From Nemertoderma westbladi (lineage: Eukaryota; Xenacoelomorpha; Nemertodermatida; Nemertodermatidae): DNA of 22,089 bases. Below the pieces are notes generated by a model that did no database searches, was not told the DNA's origin, and worked only from the letters and a program-made list of their open reading frames with translations. The stretch's first letter is position 1. Every line of letters begins with the position of its first letter. A program made the translations under genes and the position numbers. Below are positions 9,020 through 16,860 of this stretch, piece after piece. The stretch spans positions 1 to 22,089 of the forward strand of contig JAUCBJ010008444.1 of assembly GCA_032718475.1 (NCBI GenBank). Reading direction: 5' to 3'.

Positions 9020-9517
9020 TTAAAAAAAAAATATATATACTGTAGTTTGATTTGTCGCCTGATAGTAGTTTAAAGAAGTAGTACTTTTTACGCTATGTTT
9101 GAAGCTTTCTGGTGACACACTGTTTTTGATGTCATCGGGGAGCTTATTCCAGAGTTTTGGCGCCGCAAACGAGAAGCACTCTGTACCTGATACGGTTTTA
9201 CGGTGTGGGACGACAGCCCTGTGCGTGTTGCCTCTTAGATTGATGTTGGCCGTATTGAGTGTAACGAGGGATCTGAGGTAAGGCGGCGACAGCTCTCGAG
9301 TAATGCGATACATATGGGTGAAGATAGTTTGGTCGATACGGTAGTCTAAGGGTAGCCACGCCATCTCCGCGAAGTGCTGGACGGGTACGTGCTCTCGCCG
9401 GTGTAAACTCAGACAATATCGCACGCACTTTCGTTGAAGTGCATGTAATTGGCTTTTTAGCTGTTTTCTGGCACTGGAATACCAGCATGATGCAACAAAG
9501 TGTCGTTGTGAAGGCAA
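9020..9517 (-). pseudogene. LINE 3' fragment B (post-RT C-terminus)
   Basis: A 165-codon uninterrupted minus frame in which nearly the whole length fits the C-terminal region of a CR1/L2-like LINE ORF2. Residues 11-34 give the post-RT segment (CWYSSARKQLKSQL, LQRKCVRY), residues 52-71 the WLPLDYRIDQTIFTHMYRI block, and residues 117-143 the terminal block (FAAPKLWNKLPDDI, ESFKHSVKS). No RT or endonuclease motifs precede it: upstream of about 9510 the similarity stops, indicating 5' truncation. The frame opens at TTG, not ATG, so it is a fragment and not a gene. It differs from fragment A in sequence and is a separate insertion in the same orientation about 300 bp away. Confidence 0.8.
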
Positions 9518-10484
9518 TTTGGGTATTTGACCCTAATATTTATAAACGTAGATGCTAGGCTATTAGTATTAAAGCAAGCCAAGCAGTAAGTATATATAAC
9601 GCAATCCCAGAAAATAATCCTAACGTGGTGATTTATTTTACGTACAGTAAATTTCCATAACCAAACAGCCAAAACATTTAAATTAAAATGTACAGCAGAA
9701 TTAGCTGCACAGTCGTCAACAAGCGAAAATAGTTGTTTCCAATCAAAGGCCGCCTTGCCATGGGTTAGGTTCCACACTGTGATGAGGTCGCCACGGATTC
9801 GTCTGTATATTATTAATGTTGGGAGTTTAAGCCTCGTTACTATGCCTATGTTACTGTGTTAGTCTTAGTAGTAGTCTCAAATTTCCCGCCTTGTAACGTC
9901 AGTTTGCGGTGGTTTAATTAACTCTTAATAATTTCATTATTAAGATTCTTTGTTTTATAATAATTAATATCTTATTTATATCATTAAAAAAAAAAATAAG
10001 CAATAATCATATATATTATTACATTATCAATACTTTAATAGGAACACAGGGTATATCCATTATCGATTCTGTACACCAAATATGCATCCTAAACATCATA
10101 AAGCTAATACAGTATGTTATTAACATTATTATTACTGTTCGGAAAGTCCATGATAATTAATTTTACCCATAACAACTATTAATGTACTGTACCAACATAT
10201 AGCACCACAAGTTTGCTGGCTAGGGCCCATACCTACTAAATAAAATTCGGTTGTGGCATCTTTCAGTAACATCTACGATGTCAGTATAATATCAAAGCTG
10301 TAAAAAAATTCATATTATGATGTAACATATATGTTTCACAAACAATTCGAATTCACAAACAATTTTAATATTGGACTAGACTGTGAAGTTCTGTTCATAT
10401 AAGAGTGCGATTTAAATGGAATTGTTGGAAACTGAAATCCACAATTTACTAATTGTTAGTCTGAAAGTAAGGAGGGGAGGGGGA

Positions 10485-10498
10485 GGGGGGGGGGGGGG
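10485..10498 (+). repeat. Poly-G tract (14 G)
   Basis: Fourteen consecutive G preceded by GGAGGGGAGGGGGA. It ends 24 bp before the hairpin at 10522. Confidence 0.95.
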
Positions 10499-10521
10499 TA
10501 GAATTCCTTATTAGAGATTAG

Positions 10522-10568
10522 CCCCAATGTCCCTCTCGTCAACCCAAGGTGTTGACGGGACATTGGGG
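10522..10568. repeat. 47-nt hairpin
   Basis: Arms CCCCAATGTCCC...GTCAAC and GTTGACGGGACATTGGGG pair across a short CCAAGGT-type loop. The left arm has a 3-4 nt bulge (TCTC). The stem is GC-richer than the surrounding DNA. It could be a transposon end or an RNA hairpin; there is no poly-U tail to call it a terminator. Confidence 0.75.
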
Positions 10569-11219
10569 ATCTTGTTTAGTACCAAAAATGTTTCAAATTT
10601 TATTTAAAACCAACAAAAAAAAATATATCAAAGAATGAAAACTAAATTTTACTGTTTAACAAAATACTTGGTTAATATTACTGTAAGTATTTGCATTAAA
10701 ATAAAAAATGTATTTGCATAATTATCACAAAAGCACCTTTTTTATTTTTTGCTTTTGTAAATACGCTAAAAAATATATCAGTATTTGTATAAATTGCAAA
10801 ATAATTTATTAAACAAATTTTAATTATGATTTATGAAATATAACAATATATTTATTATAGGAAGGGATCTAGGGGTCTAAATGTATCATAACAAACACCT
10901 CGAAAAATACAGCTTGCCAACACATTGTTACTATCAATATATTTATGGAATATAGTACTGTAGCTATAGCTGTTTATACTATTAATATATTTACATAATA
11001 ATAAATATTATTATTATTTAGTATAATATATTAAAGATTCAATACTAAATTGTGAATTTAATTTGTGCAATTAATTAAATAATTTCTGCACATGGCAGTA
11101 TAGGACCACAAATTTAATACATGGGCATACATTTAAACTAATACGACGTCACAAATGTTAACACAGTAACTGTATATAGGCACAGTCTATCGTCAATCGA
11201 TAGACAATAACAAAATTAA

Positions 11220-11450
11220 AAAGCATTAAATAACGCGGTGGTTTGGTATCCCTACCCGGATGCGGTTTGGATGAAACGAAGACATGAAAGTTAAAAACTC
11301 AACGAACCAAAGCGTGTCTGGTCGACTGATAGACACCGAACCACTCGCGAATTTAAACTGGGGATCCCTACTCGCTCCGGAACGCAACCCATAATAACAT
11401 ATCGCTTGCTGTTGCACTTAAATGCTCTACCGCAGTTGACCCACGGAAGT
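11220..11450 (-). mobile_element. Probable tRNA-derived SINE
   Basis: On the minus strand, 11443-11423 reads GGTCAACTGCGGTAGAGCA, close to a tRNA D-arm and A box. About 65-75 nt further on (11359-11349), AGTTTAAATTC differs from the B box GGTTCGAATCC only by four transitions of the CpG-decay type. A non-tRNA body of about 120 bp follows to an AT-rich end near 11220. The gap between boxes is longer than in a normal tRNA and no cloverleaf closes, so this is not a functional tRNA gene. The total length of about 230 bp suits a SINE. Confidence 0.4.
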
Positions 11451-11571
11451 TTTGCGAAGGGGATTTCAGTATTTCGTGCCGCTGATACTAGAGCCTAATA
11501 TTTCATCCGGTAAACGATGCAAGTTCCATAAATCACGCGCTGTAATCGTACTGATGTTTCTATAGTTTCAC

Positions 11572-11692
11572 CTGCATTTTTGCTTTTAGCGAAGTCCTGC
11601 TTACGTATACGTACAATGCGATTGGAACAACCGGTAGTTTTCCCACCGGATTCGAGCATGCACAGTAGGCGCGCTTTTGCATCTTTCAGCAT
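11572..11692 (-). CDS. Possible first coding exon, unknown product
   Basis: On the minus strand an ATG at 11692 opens 40 codons that run to a splice-donor-like CAG|GTGAAA with its GT at 11571-11570. The peptide starts MLKDAKARLLCMLESGGK and is basic (RIVRIRKQDFAKSK), with no domain I recognise. The patch is CpG-rich against AT-rich surroundings, and an ETS consensus lies 26 bp upstream of the ATG, which is what a host first exon would look like. However, the opposite strand is also open here (11580-11876, 98 codons), so strand and coding status are uncertain. No downstream exon was identified. Confidence 0.22.
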
Positions 11693-11717
11693 TGAGTCGG
11701 AGAAACGAGGCGAAGGG

Positions 11718-11725
11718 CCGGAAGT
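11718..11725 (+). promoter_or_regulatory. Consensus ETS (GABP-type) site
   Basis: CCGGAAGT is the textbook ETS/GABP core. It lies in a CpG-rich patch (about 11620-11830) that stands out from the AT-rich DNA around it. In animals such sites mark promoters of broadly expressed genes, often bidirectional ones. Only the motif and the CpG content are seen; promoter activity is inferred. Confidence 0.3.
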
Positions 11726-12586
11726 CGCGATGATAGAGTTCCAGTACGACCCTCTCTCGACCTTGGCCGTCCAGAGATATGCGAGAATGTTATCGCAAAC
11801 GTGCTGGCACCCAGTCAGCCAATTTGTGTCGTCAACTTTGAAGACTCAGCAGTCAACTCTATGCAGAAGGAGATGATTCGTTAGGATACGCTGCAAGTGA
11901 TCCTCACCTCATAGGGTTTCTCGGATATAAGGATTAGGCCTACAGGATTACAACTTCCGAACTCGAAGTTTAGAACTGCAGTATAATGCAGGCAGATTGC
12001 AGATTGTAGGCCTATAAAATAAGCAGTAGCCAGTACAGTACAGCAGTAGGTAGGTAGGTGGAACTTAAAACAGAGGGAAGTCGGACTCATGAGTTTACTA
12101 AAATCTTGAGGTTATTAGCCAACTGGGTGACTGCCGGTTTTTTCCGAGTTCGCTCGACCTAGTGCTAGTAGTAGTACAGTTGTAGTAGGGTGACTGCGGA
12201 ATGGTTACTGAAAGAACAGTTGATATGAGTAAACAGAAATGCTAGGCATACTGGCATAGTTCAATCACAGTATTAGGCTCACTAAAAAAATAATCAATGA
12301 AATACTGAAATAGGCCTAATTATAGGCCTACAACAACCATCAATCAGACCGTACAGCCGTGCGAACCTGATGACATGCAGACAAGCCTGGAATACAAGTG
12401 CAAGTGCTGCACTGCTGAAACTGCTGAACACTGCTGAAGTGCTGCCAACTGCACTGGATCATCCCGTCTCAGTTAAAAACCGGACAGAGTCAACATTACC
12501 AACATTACCAAAACATTACCAAGGTTGAGAAAGCTAAGGACGATCTTAAATTGGCCTACAATCATCAGCCAGGAAAAATCCAGAGT

Positions 12587-12774
12587 CCGGACAATTGCGA
12601 CCTGGACAATTGCGACCCAGACAATTGCGACCCGGACAATTGCGACACGGACAATAGCGACTCGGTCAATTGCGACCTATTTTTTTAAGTAAAAATTATG
12701 GGTCGCAATTGTCCGGGTCGCAATTGTCCGGGTCGCCATTGTCCGGGTCGCAATTGTCCAGGTCGCAATTTTCC
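12587..12774. repeat. Foldback of 15-bp tandem units (6 + 5 inverted)
   Basis: Six head-to-tail units of CCGGACAATTGCGAC type fill 12587-12676. A 23-nt AT spacer (12677-12699) follows, then five units in the opposite orientation (GGGTCGCAATTGTCC) at 12700-12774. Units are exactly 15 bp with zero to three changes each. The unit core CAATTG is itself palindromic. The two arrays can pair into a stem of about 75 bp. The right array reads in frame as repeated GRNCP. The right array is immediately followed by LINE sequence. Confidence 0.92.
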
Positions 12775-12957
12775 TAACATCGAAAAGTACATACAGGATA
12801 AAATTGAAGCAATTACAACTGGTCACATATTGCAACAATCAAGACTGACCTGGCAAACTGTAAATGAGGTATCTGGTCGGAAAAGTTGCGCAAAGGGGCG
12901 CCTCAAAGCCGATAATCCCGAAGAACGTGTTGGGAAAGGGAAAAACTTGCAACTTGC

Positions 12958-13209
12958 TTGGGCAGCCACCAAAAACAAGGTCAGCCTTACAAGGAAAATA
13001 TACAGTATGACAAGACACTACCTATAGAGACAGGGGACTTCACACCTGCCGAACTCCAAAGAAGCATTAAAAGCATGTCCAATAATAAAGCGAGTGGATT
13101 AGATGAAATCCCAGCGGAGGTATGGAAAACAGGAGTGCTAAACAGACCATTATTGAATGTTTGCAACCGGATGTTAAAAAGGGGAAAAGCCACCACCAAC
13201 TTGGACTAA
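12958..13209 (+). pseudogene. LINE reverse transcriptase, N-terminal part
   Basis: This segment encodes the start of the RT domain: LPIETGDFTPAELQRSI, then NNKASGLDEIPAEVWKTG, the conserved 'NKA.G.D.I' finger motif, and LLNVCNRMLKRG. The sequence then shifts frame near 13190: the next frame continues with PPTWTKGQLKPLPKKGD and NYRGICLL, which are the following conserved RT blocks. Upstream, the linker is in two other frames, so at least two more indels precede it. Role in a live element: priming and copying of its own RNA at a nicked target. Confidence 0.85.
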
Positions 13210-13885
13210 AGGTCAACTAAAGCCTCTCCCCAAGAAAGGAGACCTCGGTATACCAACAAACTATCGTGGGATCTGTCTGCTTGTGGTAGCTGCCAAAATA
13301 TACAATAAAATGATTCTATATAGGATTAGGCCTCACATAGAGAAACTACTGCGTAAGAGCCAAAACGGATTTCAACCAAGTACCGGTAGATTAACAATAG
13401 CTCAGATACTTTCACTATGGAGACTGGTTGAAGAAATTAAGTCAAAGAATCTCCCCGCAGTCATGACTTTTGTGGACTTCAAGAAGGCATTCGACTCCAT
13501 ACATAGAGGTAAAATGCTTGAAATCCTAAGAGCTTATGGAATACCAGAAGTAATTGTTGCTGGCATTGGATTGTTATATTGTGACACAGAAGCACAGGTA
13601 CTCTCACCGAATGGTGATACTGAGTTTTTATCAATCCTGGCTGGTGTACTGCAAGGTGACACATTAGCAACATTTCTATTTGTAATTGCACTGGTTTACA
13701 CAACGAGGACGGCCACAAAGGGTGAAGATCTGGGATTCACACTTCAAGAACGCAGAAGTAGTAGATATCCGGCAACTACAGTCACAGACACCGACATTGC
13801 GGATGACATCGCCCTGCTCTCTAATACGCTAGCAGATGCACAGCTTCTACTAAATAGAGTGGAGAGGGCTGCTAAGGACGTTTGA
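13193..13885 (+). pseudogene. LINE reverse transcriptase, catalytic core
   Basis: One open frame covers the palm. In the 200-residue stretch starting at 13283, motif A is TFVDFKKAFDS with its aspartate at residue 65, motif B is GVLQGDTLA at 121-129, and motif C is DIADD at 171-175, with both metal-binding aspartates present. The residue before ADD is Ile where the family has Phe or Tyr, a probable decay mutation. The upstream NYRGI block (about 13259) is in the same frame, so the true segment begins at the frameshift near 13193. It ends at a TGA that interrupts the thumb; the family sequence continues beyond it in frame as LHINATKTEFM. The single frame of over 230 codons indicates a fairly young copy. 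Confidence 0.9.
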
Positions 13886-13925
13886 TTGCATATAAATGCT
13901 ACCAAGACAGAATTCATGAATGACT

Positions 13926-14527
13926 TTTAATATTGATGGAAACTTGACAACCATTGACAATAATCAACTAAGGAAGGTTGACGACTTCCAGTACCTAGGA
14001 TCATGGATAGAGAGTAGCAAAAAGGACATATAAGTTAGGAAAGCAAAGGCTTGGGTAGCTCTATCAAAATTGGATACCATCTGGAAATCAGATTACTCCA
14101 GGCCCCTGAAGACTAAGTTCTTTCGAGCCACAGTGGAAAGTGTATTTTTATACGGGGGTAAGACCTGGACACTGACTAAACCACTTGAACAACGAATTGA
14201 TGGTTGCTACACAAGACTACTAAGGGCAGCCCTAAATATCAGCTGGAGACAACACATGACAAACGCTGAGCTTTATGGTACAATACCACCTGTATCAACC
14301 ACCCTCCGGGGCACTGCTGGTGAAGTAAAGACGAGGTCATACCAGATCTACTTTTCTGGCAACCAACTCATGGAAAGCTTAGTCATGGACGATTGGCCGT
14401 AACATATATAGATCAACTTGAAAGGGATACTGAACTTGGGAGAAACGAAAGTGCGACAACTATGGAGAATCGGGAAGCCTGGAAGGATCTCATTTCCACT
14501 GCCCGAGATCGCACGACCAATTTGTAG
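13926..14527 (+). pseudogene. LINE C-terminal tail
   Basis: Continuing after a frame change, this segment gives VDDFQYLGSWIESS, a stop near 14030, then VRKAKAWVALSKLDTIW, FFRATVESVFLYGGKTWTL and DGCYTRLLRAALNISW, the conserved post-RT blocks. Between about 14290 and 14400 the frame is lost, and the last 41 residues resume in another frame from 14402 with TYIDQLERDTELG and MENREAWKDLI before the TAG at 14525. The tail of the minus-strand remnant at 831-1069 aligns with this last block (LKDTGLED, DRELWRR). Confidence 0.85.
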
Positions 14528-14532
14528 TAGTG

Positions 14533-14634
14533 TTTAGTTTATTGTTTTGGTTAAAATAACGTGCCACTGTAACCTGCTCTTTTCCCTAAATTAAGAATTT
14601 AACATTGAGGCGGGATATTAATTCGTCAAGAAGG
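14533..14634 (+). repeat. Composite dispersed repeat, left inverted copy
   Basis: It consists of the 54-bp repeat (14533-14586) joined to the TTAACATTGAGGCGGGATAT block (14587-14630). Its reverse complement is present at about 15062-15157, so the pair forms inverted repeats around 430 bp. It starts six bases after the LINE stop codon, so it could be that LINE's 3' end or a later insertion. Confidence 0.75.
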
Positions 14635-14649
14635 GATTTGCGTTCAGTT

Positions 14650-14670
14650 CCCCCCCCCCCCCCCCCCCCC
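14650..14670 (-). repeat. Poly-C tract (21 C)
   Basis: The longest homopolymer in the window, inside the tail of the dispersed repeat. The copy at 3363-3452 has only a short CCCTCC there, so the run has expanded since the copies diverged. Confidence 0.95.
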
Positions 14671-14908
14671 TGTCTGTCTCGTCGGTTTGGCCTAATTGCC
14701 AGAAGGGGTGTCGGTTGGGGAACATCAATTTTGTTACGTGTAAATTTTACTTAGGTCTGCCTACTCCTTACGCATTATACAGGTAAATCATAATTATTTT
14801 ATGATATTTATTTTATGAGATGATATGCCAGATATACCCAAAACATTTTGTCACCACAGCGCAATCCACAATTGGCAAGCCCAACCAATGCAGCGCGCAT
14901 TAAGAATT

Positions 14909-15016
14909 CTATGTAGGCTTATCACCAAAATTGCAACGCCTGAACTCCATATTGCCCATGACTTTCGCGACACTATCCGCATCTTCCAGGTCAGTGTCCT
15001 TTAAGAGACGTTTAAT
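14909..15016 (-). pseudogene. Short LINE C-terminal remnant
   Basis: The minus strand encodes RLLKDTDLEDADSVAKVMG followed by NMEFRRCNFGDKP and a stop at 14909-14911. Residue by residue it parallels the 831-1069 remnant (ILKDTGLEDADDLANVMG, RELWRRNFVDKP). Only about 35 codons survive. It is enclosed by the inverted repeats 14533-14634 and 15062-15157, so it was probably in place before or carried with that element. Confidence 0.65.
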
Positions 15017-15061
15017 ACGAAAAGCATTAATAACGAAAGCTCATTTTGATCCAGATTCACT

Positions 15062-15157
15062 CTTAGCGAATTAATATCTCGACCAATGTTAATAAACAAT
15101 TGCGGGAAAGGATCAGGTTATAGTGGCATGTTATTCTAACAAAAACAATCAACGAAA
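15062..15157 (-). repeat. Composite dispersed repeat, right inverted copy
   Basis: The 54-bp part (15104-15157) and the adjoining block (15062-15103) are reverse complementary to 14533-14630 with moderate divergence. Together with the left copy they bound a 625-bp foldback unit, which may be an element of its own. Confidence 0.7.
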
Positions 15158-15385
15158 GTTAATACTGGGTTAAATGTTTTTCAAATTAAATATTTGGAAT
15201 CCCTGTTCGGCTTGCTTTCCATTAGTAGAACCAATAAAACAGTTTATAACGTTGAAGAATAACTGAGTCAACTGATGAAATATCAATATCACGGAAAAAC
15301 ATTAAACGCTTTTTGCTAAAGATATAAAGTGAAGATTAAATAAAATCTGGTACTCCAACGGAGGAGGAGGGAGGTGAAACTATCG

Positions 15386-16006
15386 CTAAATTAAAATTTG
15401 TTGAAAAAAAATTGGCAAAAGGCTAAAGAATCCAGCGGACAGGGCCAAACCCATCAATAATATTTTGGGCCAAGTTGGTAAAAACACGACGATTGAGACG
15501 AGTGATTGAGGTGTGTTCTGGGGTGTACCTCGTTTCCGCGGTTGGCCTGAAACGACCTTCTCGGAAAAGTCGAGATGGGCGGATTTGAGCCGGTCGATGA
15601 AAATAGTTTCAGTCCGGCTGTCCATCTCGATCTCAAACGTCTTAGGTCCGTAGTGTATAGTACCTTTGAAGGGTCCCTCATACGGGCGTTCGAGTGGTGT
15701 TCGGTGGGCTTCTCGTTGGTTAAAGACATATCTCTGAGGTCTCGGAGGTTTGGAGGAACCGACGACAAAGTGGGTCCGTGGCGCGTCTTCGGCAGTGGTG
15801 CGTACTGCCTGTCCGTCTACCAGAGTTGAGGGAGAATGGTGGATGGTGGCAGTAGTAGCTGGTGGGAGGAACTCGCCCAGCAGGACCCAGGCCCAAGTCG
15901 TCCCTGGGGGTGGTCCGAATTCCGAGAATATAATTTGTACTTCTTCGTTTTTTATTGCAGCATACAAATTATGTTGAGCCTGGATGGTGAATGTTGCTGT
16001 CGCCAT
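15386..16006 (-). pseudogene. Ty3/gypsy integrase C-terminal fragment
   Basis: A 206-codon minus frame from an ATG at 16006. Residues about 79-146 match the C-terminal end of gypsy-type integrase: THFV, then RYVFNQREAHRTPLERPYEGPFK, then GPKTFEIEMDSR and IFIDRLKSAHLD. Residues about 35-47 (GTTWAWVLLGEFL) fit the 'YGT.L.LPGEF' segment that precedes it. In a live element this part helps integrase bind DNA. The zinc-finger and DDE catalytic regions, RNase H, RT and any LTR or primer-binding site are absent, so the copy is truncated at about 15910; the first 30 residues look unrelated. The last 60 residues are a hydrophobic tail of no known type. The frame is open, so the fragment is not very old, but it has no likely function. 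Confidence 0.8.
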
Positions 16007-16009
16007 GTG

Positions 16010-16470
16010 GCACTTGATAGAAGCTCACAGGACAAAATGGAGAAACATTTATAGGTTTATGCAGACAACATTTTTATTAAACTGTAGGGCCTACAGTAGG
16101 AATGGAGCCGTTTGAAATTTAGCCACATGGCAACACAAAGACACTGCACTATTCCATAACATTGTATCTAATAGTCGAGTAGACAGACGCTTGGTACATT
16201 TTACTGCCGAACCGCTCTCCAGCATATGACTGTAATTTTATTTGCTCATGATGTTGTTCCACATTATAACAATGAATTTTTGCTATTAACGAATCTGGAA
16301 GGGTTGAGCAATTTTTTTCGGCCATTTGTTTGGAGGGTAAAATCATTCCAAAAAAATACCAAATTACCAAGTTGTGCTATGTTAGTGGAGTCGCTTAAGG
16401 TGAAAATCGTTAATGGCGGACAAAAGCATGAAAATTGCACTATAGATGTAAAAAAAATGTGTAGAGTAAT
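16010..16470. other. Intergenic, no gene recognised
   Basis: Overlapping short frames on both strands (16149-16370 minus, 16226-16474 plus) have no motif or homologue I recognise. A GGGCCTAC word near 16086 is a near miss of the common octamer. Confidence 0.45.
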
Positions 16471-16477
16471 CTGAGAC

Positions 16478-16860
16478 TGTGTACCAAAAAAATTGACTAC
16501 TTCCCTAGCAACAGAGTGACTTTTTCATAGCAACCGGGTAAAATTGTTCGTTTCTGTTATTGAAACTCACCATAAACAAAAGTTACGATTATATAACTGG
16601 GTTAGTTTATAATATAAGTCTGTACACGTTTCCTAGGCAACAGGATGACCTTTCTCTAGCAACCGCTGTATATTTAAAGAAATTATGATTGAAACTTGGG
16701 ATAATAGACTAGCAATAGAAGATTGTTAGTAAAGATATTGGCGCTGATACACGTGTCCATAGCAACAAGGTGACCTTTCCCTAGGAACTCCCGAAATTTT
16801 AGTGTAATTAAGATTGAAACTGGAGATAAACAAAAATCTATTAGCTTAATGTGAATAGCT
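16478..16860 (+). repeat. Tandem repeat, three diverged copies of about 127 bp
   Basis: Each copy opens with a pair of CTAGCAAC-type words separated by about 24 bp (16503-16535, 16628-16664, 16753-16787) with TGACYTTT between them. Each closes with a GATTGAAACTNGRGATAA-type word. The period is about 125-130 bp. The words resemble RFX X-box halves, for example GTTTCCTAGGCAAC at 16628-16641. Confidence 0.75.

Larger units (their letters stand above)
9520..11219. other. Intergenic AT-rich DNA
   Basis: No coding region is supported. It contains a 14-G run at 10485-10498, a strong hairpin at 10522-10568, and many A/T tracts. A 106-codon minus frame at 9457-9777 overlaps the LINE fragment edge and has no recognisable motif. 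Confidence 0.5.
12783..14527 (+). mobile_element. Broken LINE retrotransposon (RT to C-terminus)
   Basis: The order is that of a metazoan non-LTR retrotransposon: linker (KYIQDKIEAI, TWQTVNEVSGRKS, from 12783), RT fingers, RT palm, then a C-terminal tail ending at a stop at 14525-14527. No endonuclease domain precedes it, so the copy is 5'-truncated at the foldback repeat. At least two frameshifts occur near 12950-13020, one near 13190, a stop at 13883-13885, a frame change near 13925, a stop near 14030, and one or more frame changes between 14290 and 14402. It cannot encode an active enzyme. The 3' flank joins the 54-bp repeat at 14533. The clade is not assigned; the sequence resembles elements I recall from cnidarian and deuterostome genomes. 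Confidence 0.9.

Noticed and set aside
9457-9777. 106-codon minus frame overlapping the LINE fragment
   Set aside because: Its overlap with the LINE tail is in a different frame and the rest lacks reverse transcriptase motifs.
11349-11443. Functional tRNA gene
   Set aside because: The A-to-B box distance is too long, and no acceptor or anticodon stem can be closed. Only a SINE or pseudo-tRNA reading fits.
13479-13718. 79-codon minus frame
   Set aside because: It lies antisense to the reverse transcriptase core and is a shadow of it.
15575-16054. Several plus-strand frames opposite the gypsy fragment
   Set aside because: The integrase motifs on the minus strand explain the open reading here. 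A TTTTTTATTGCAG splice-acceptor-like string on the plus strand near 15960 has no coding exon after it.
16149-16474. Overlapping open frames on both strands
   Set aside because: Neither has a family motif, and both contain low-complexity A/T stretches.
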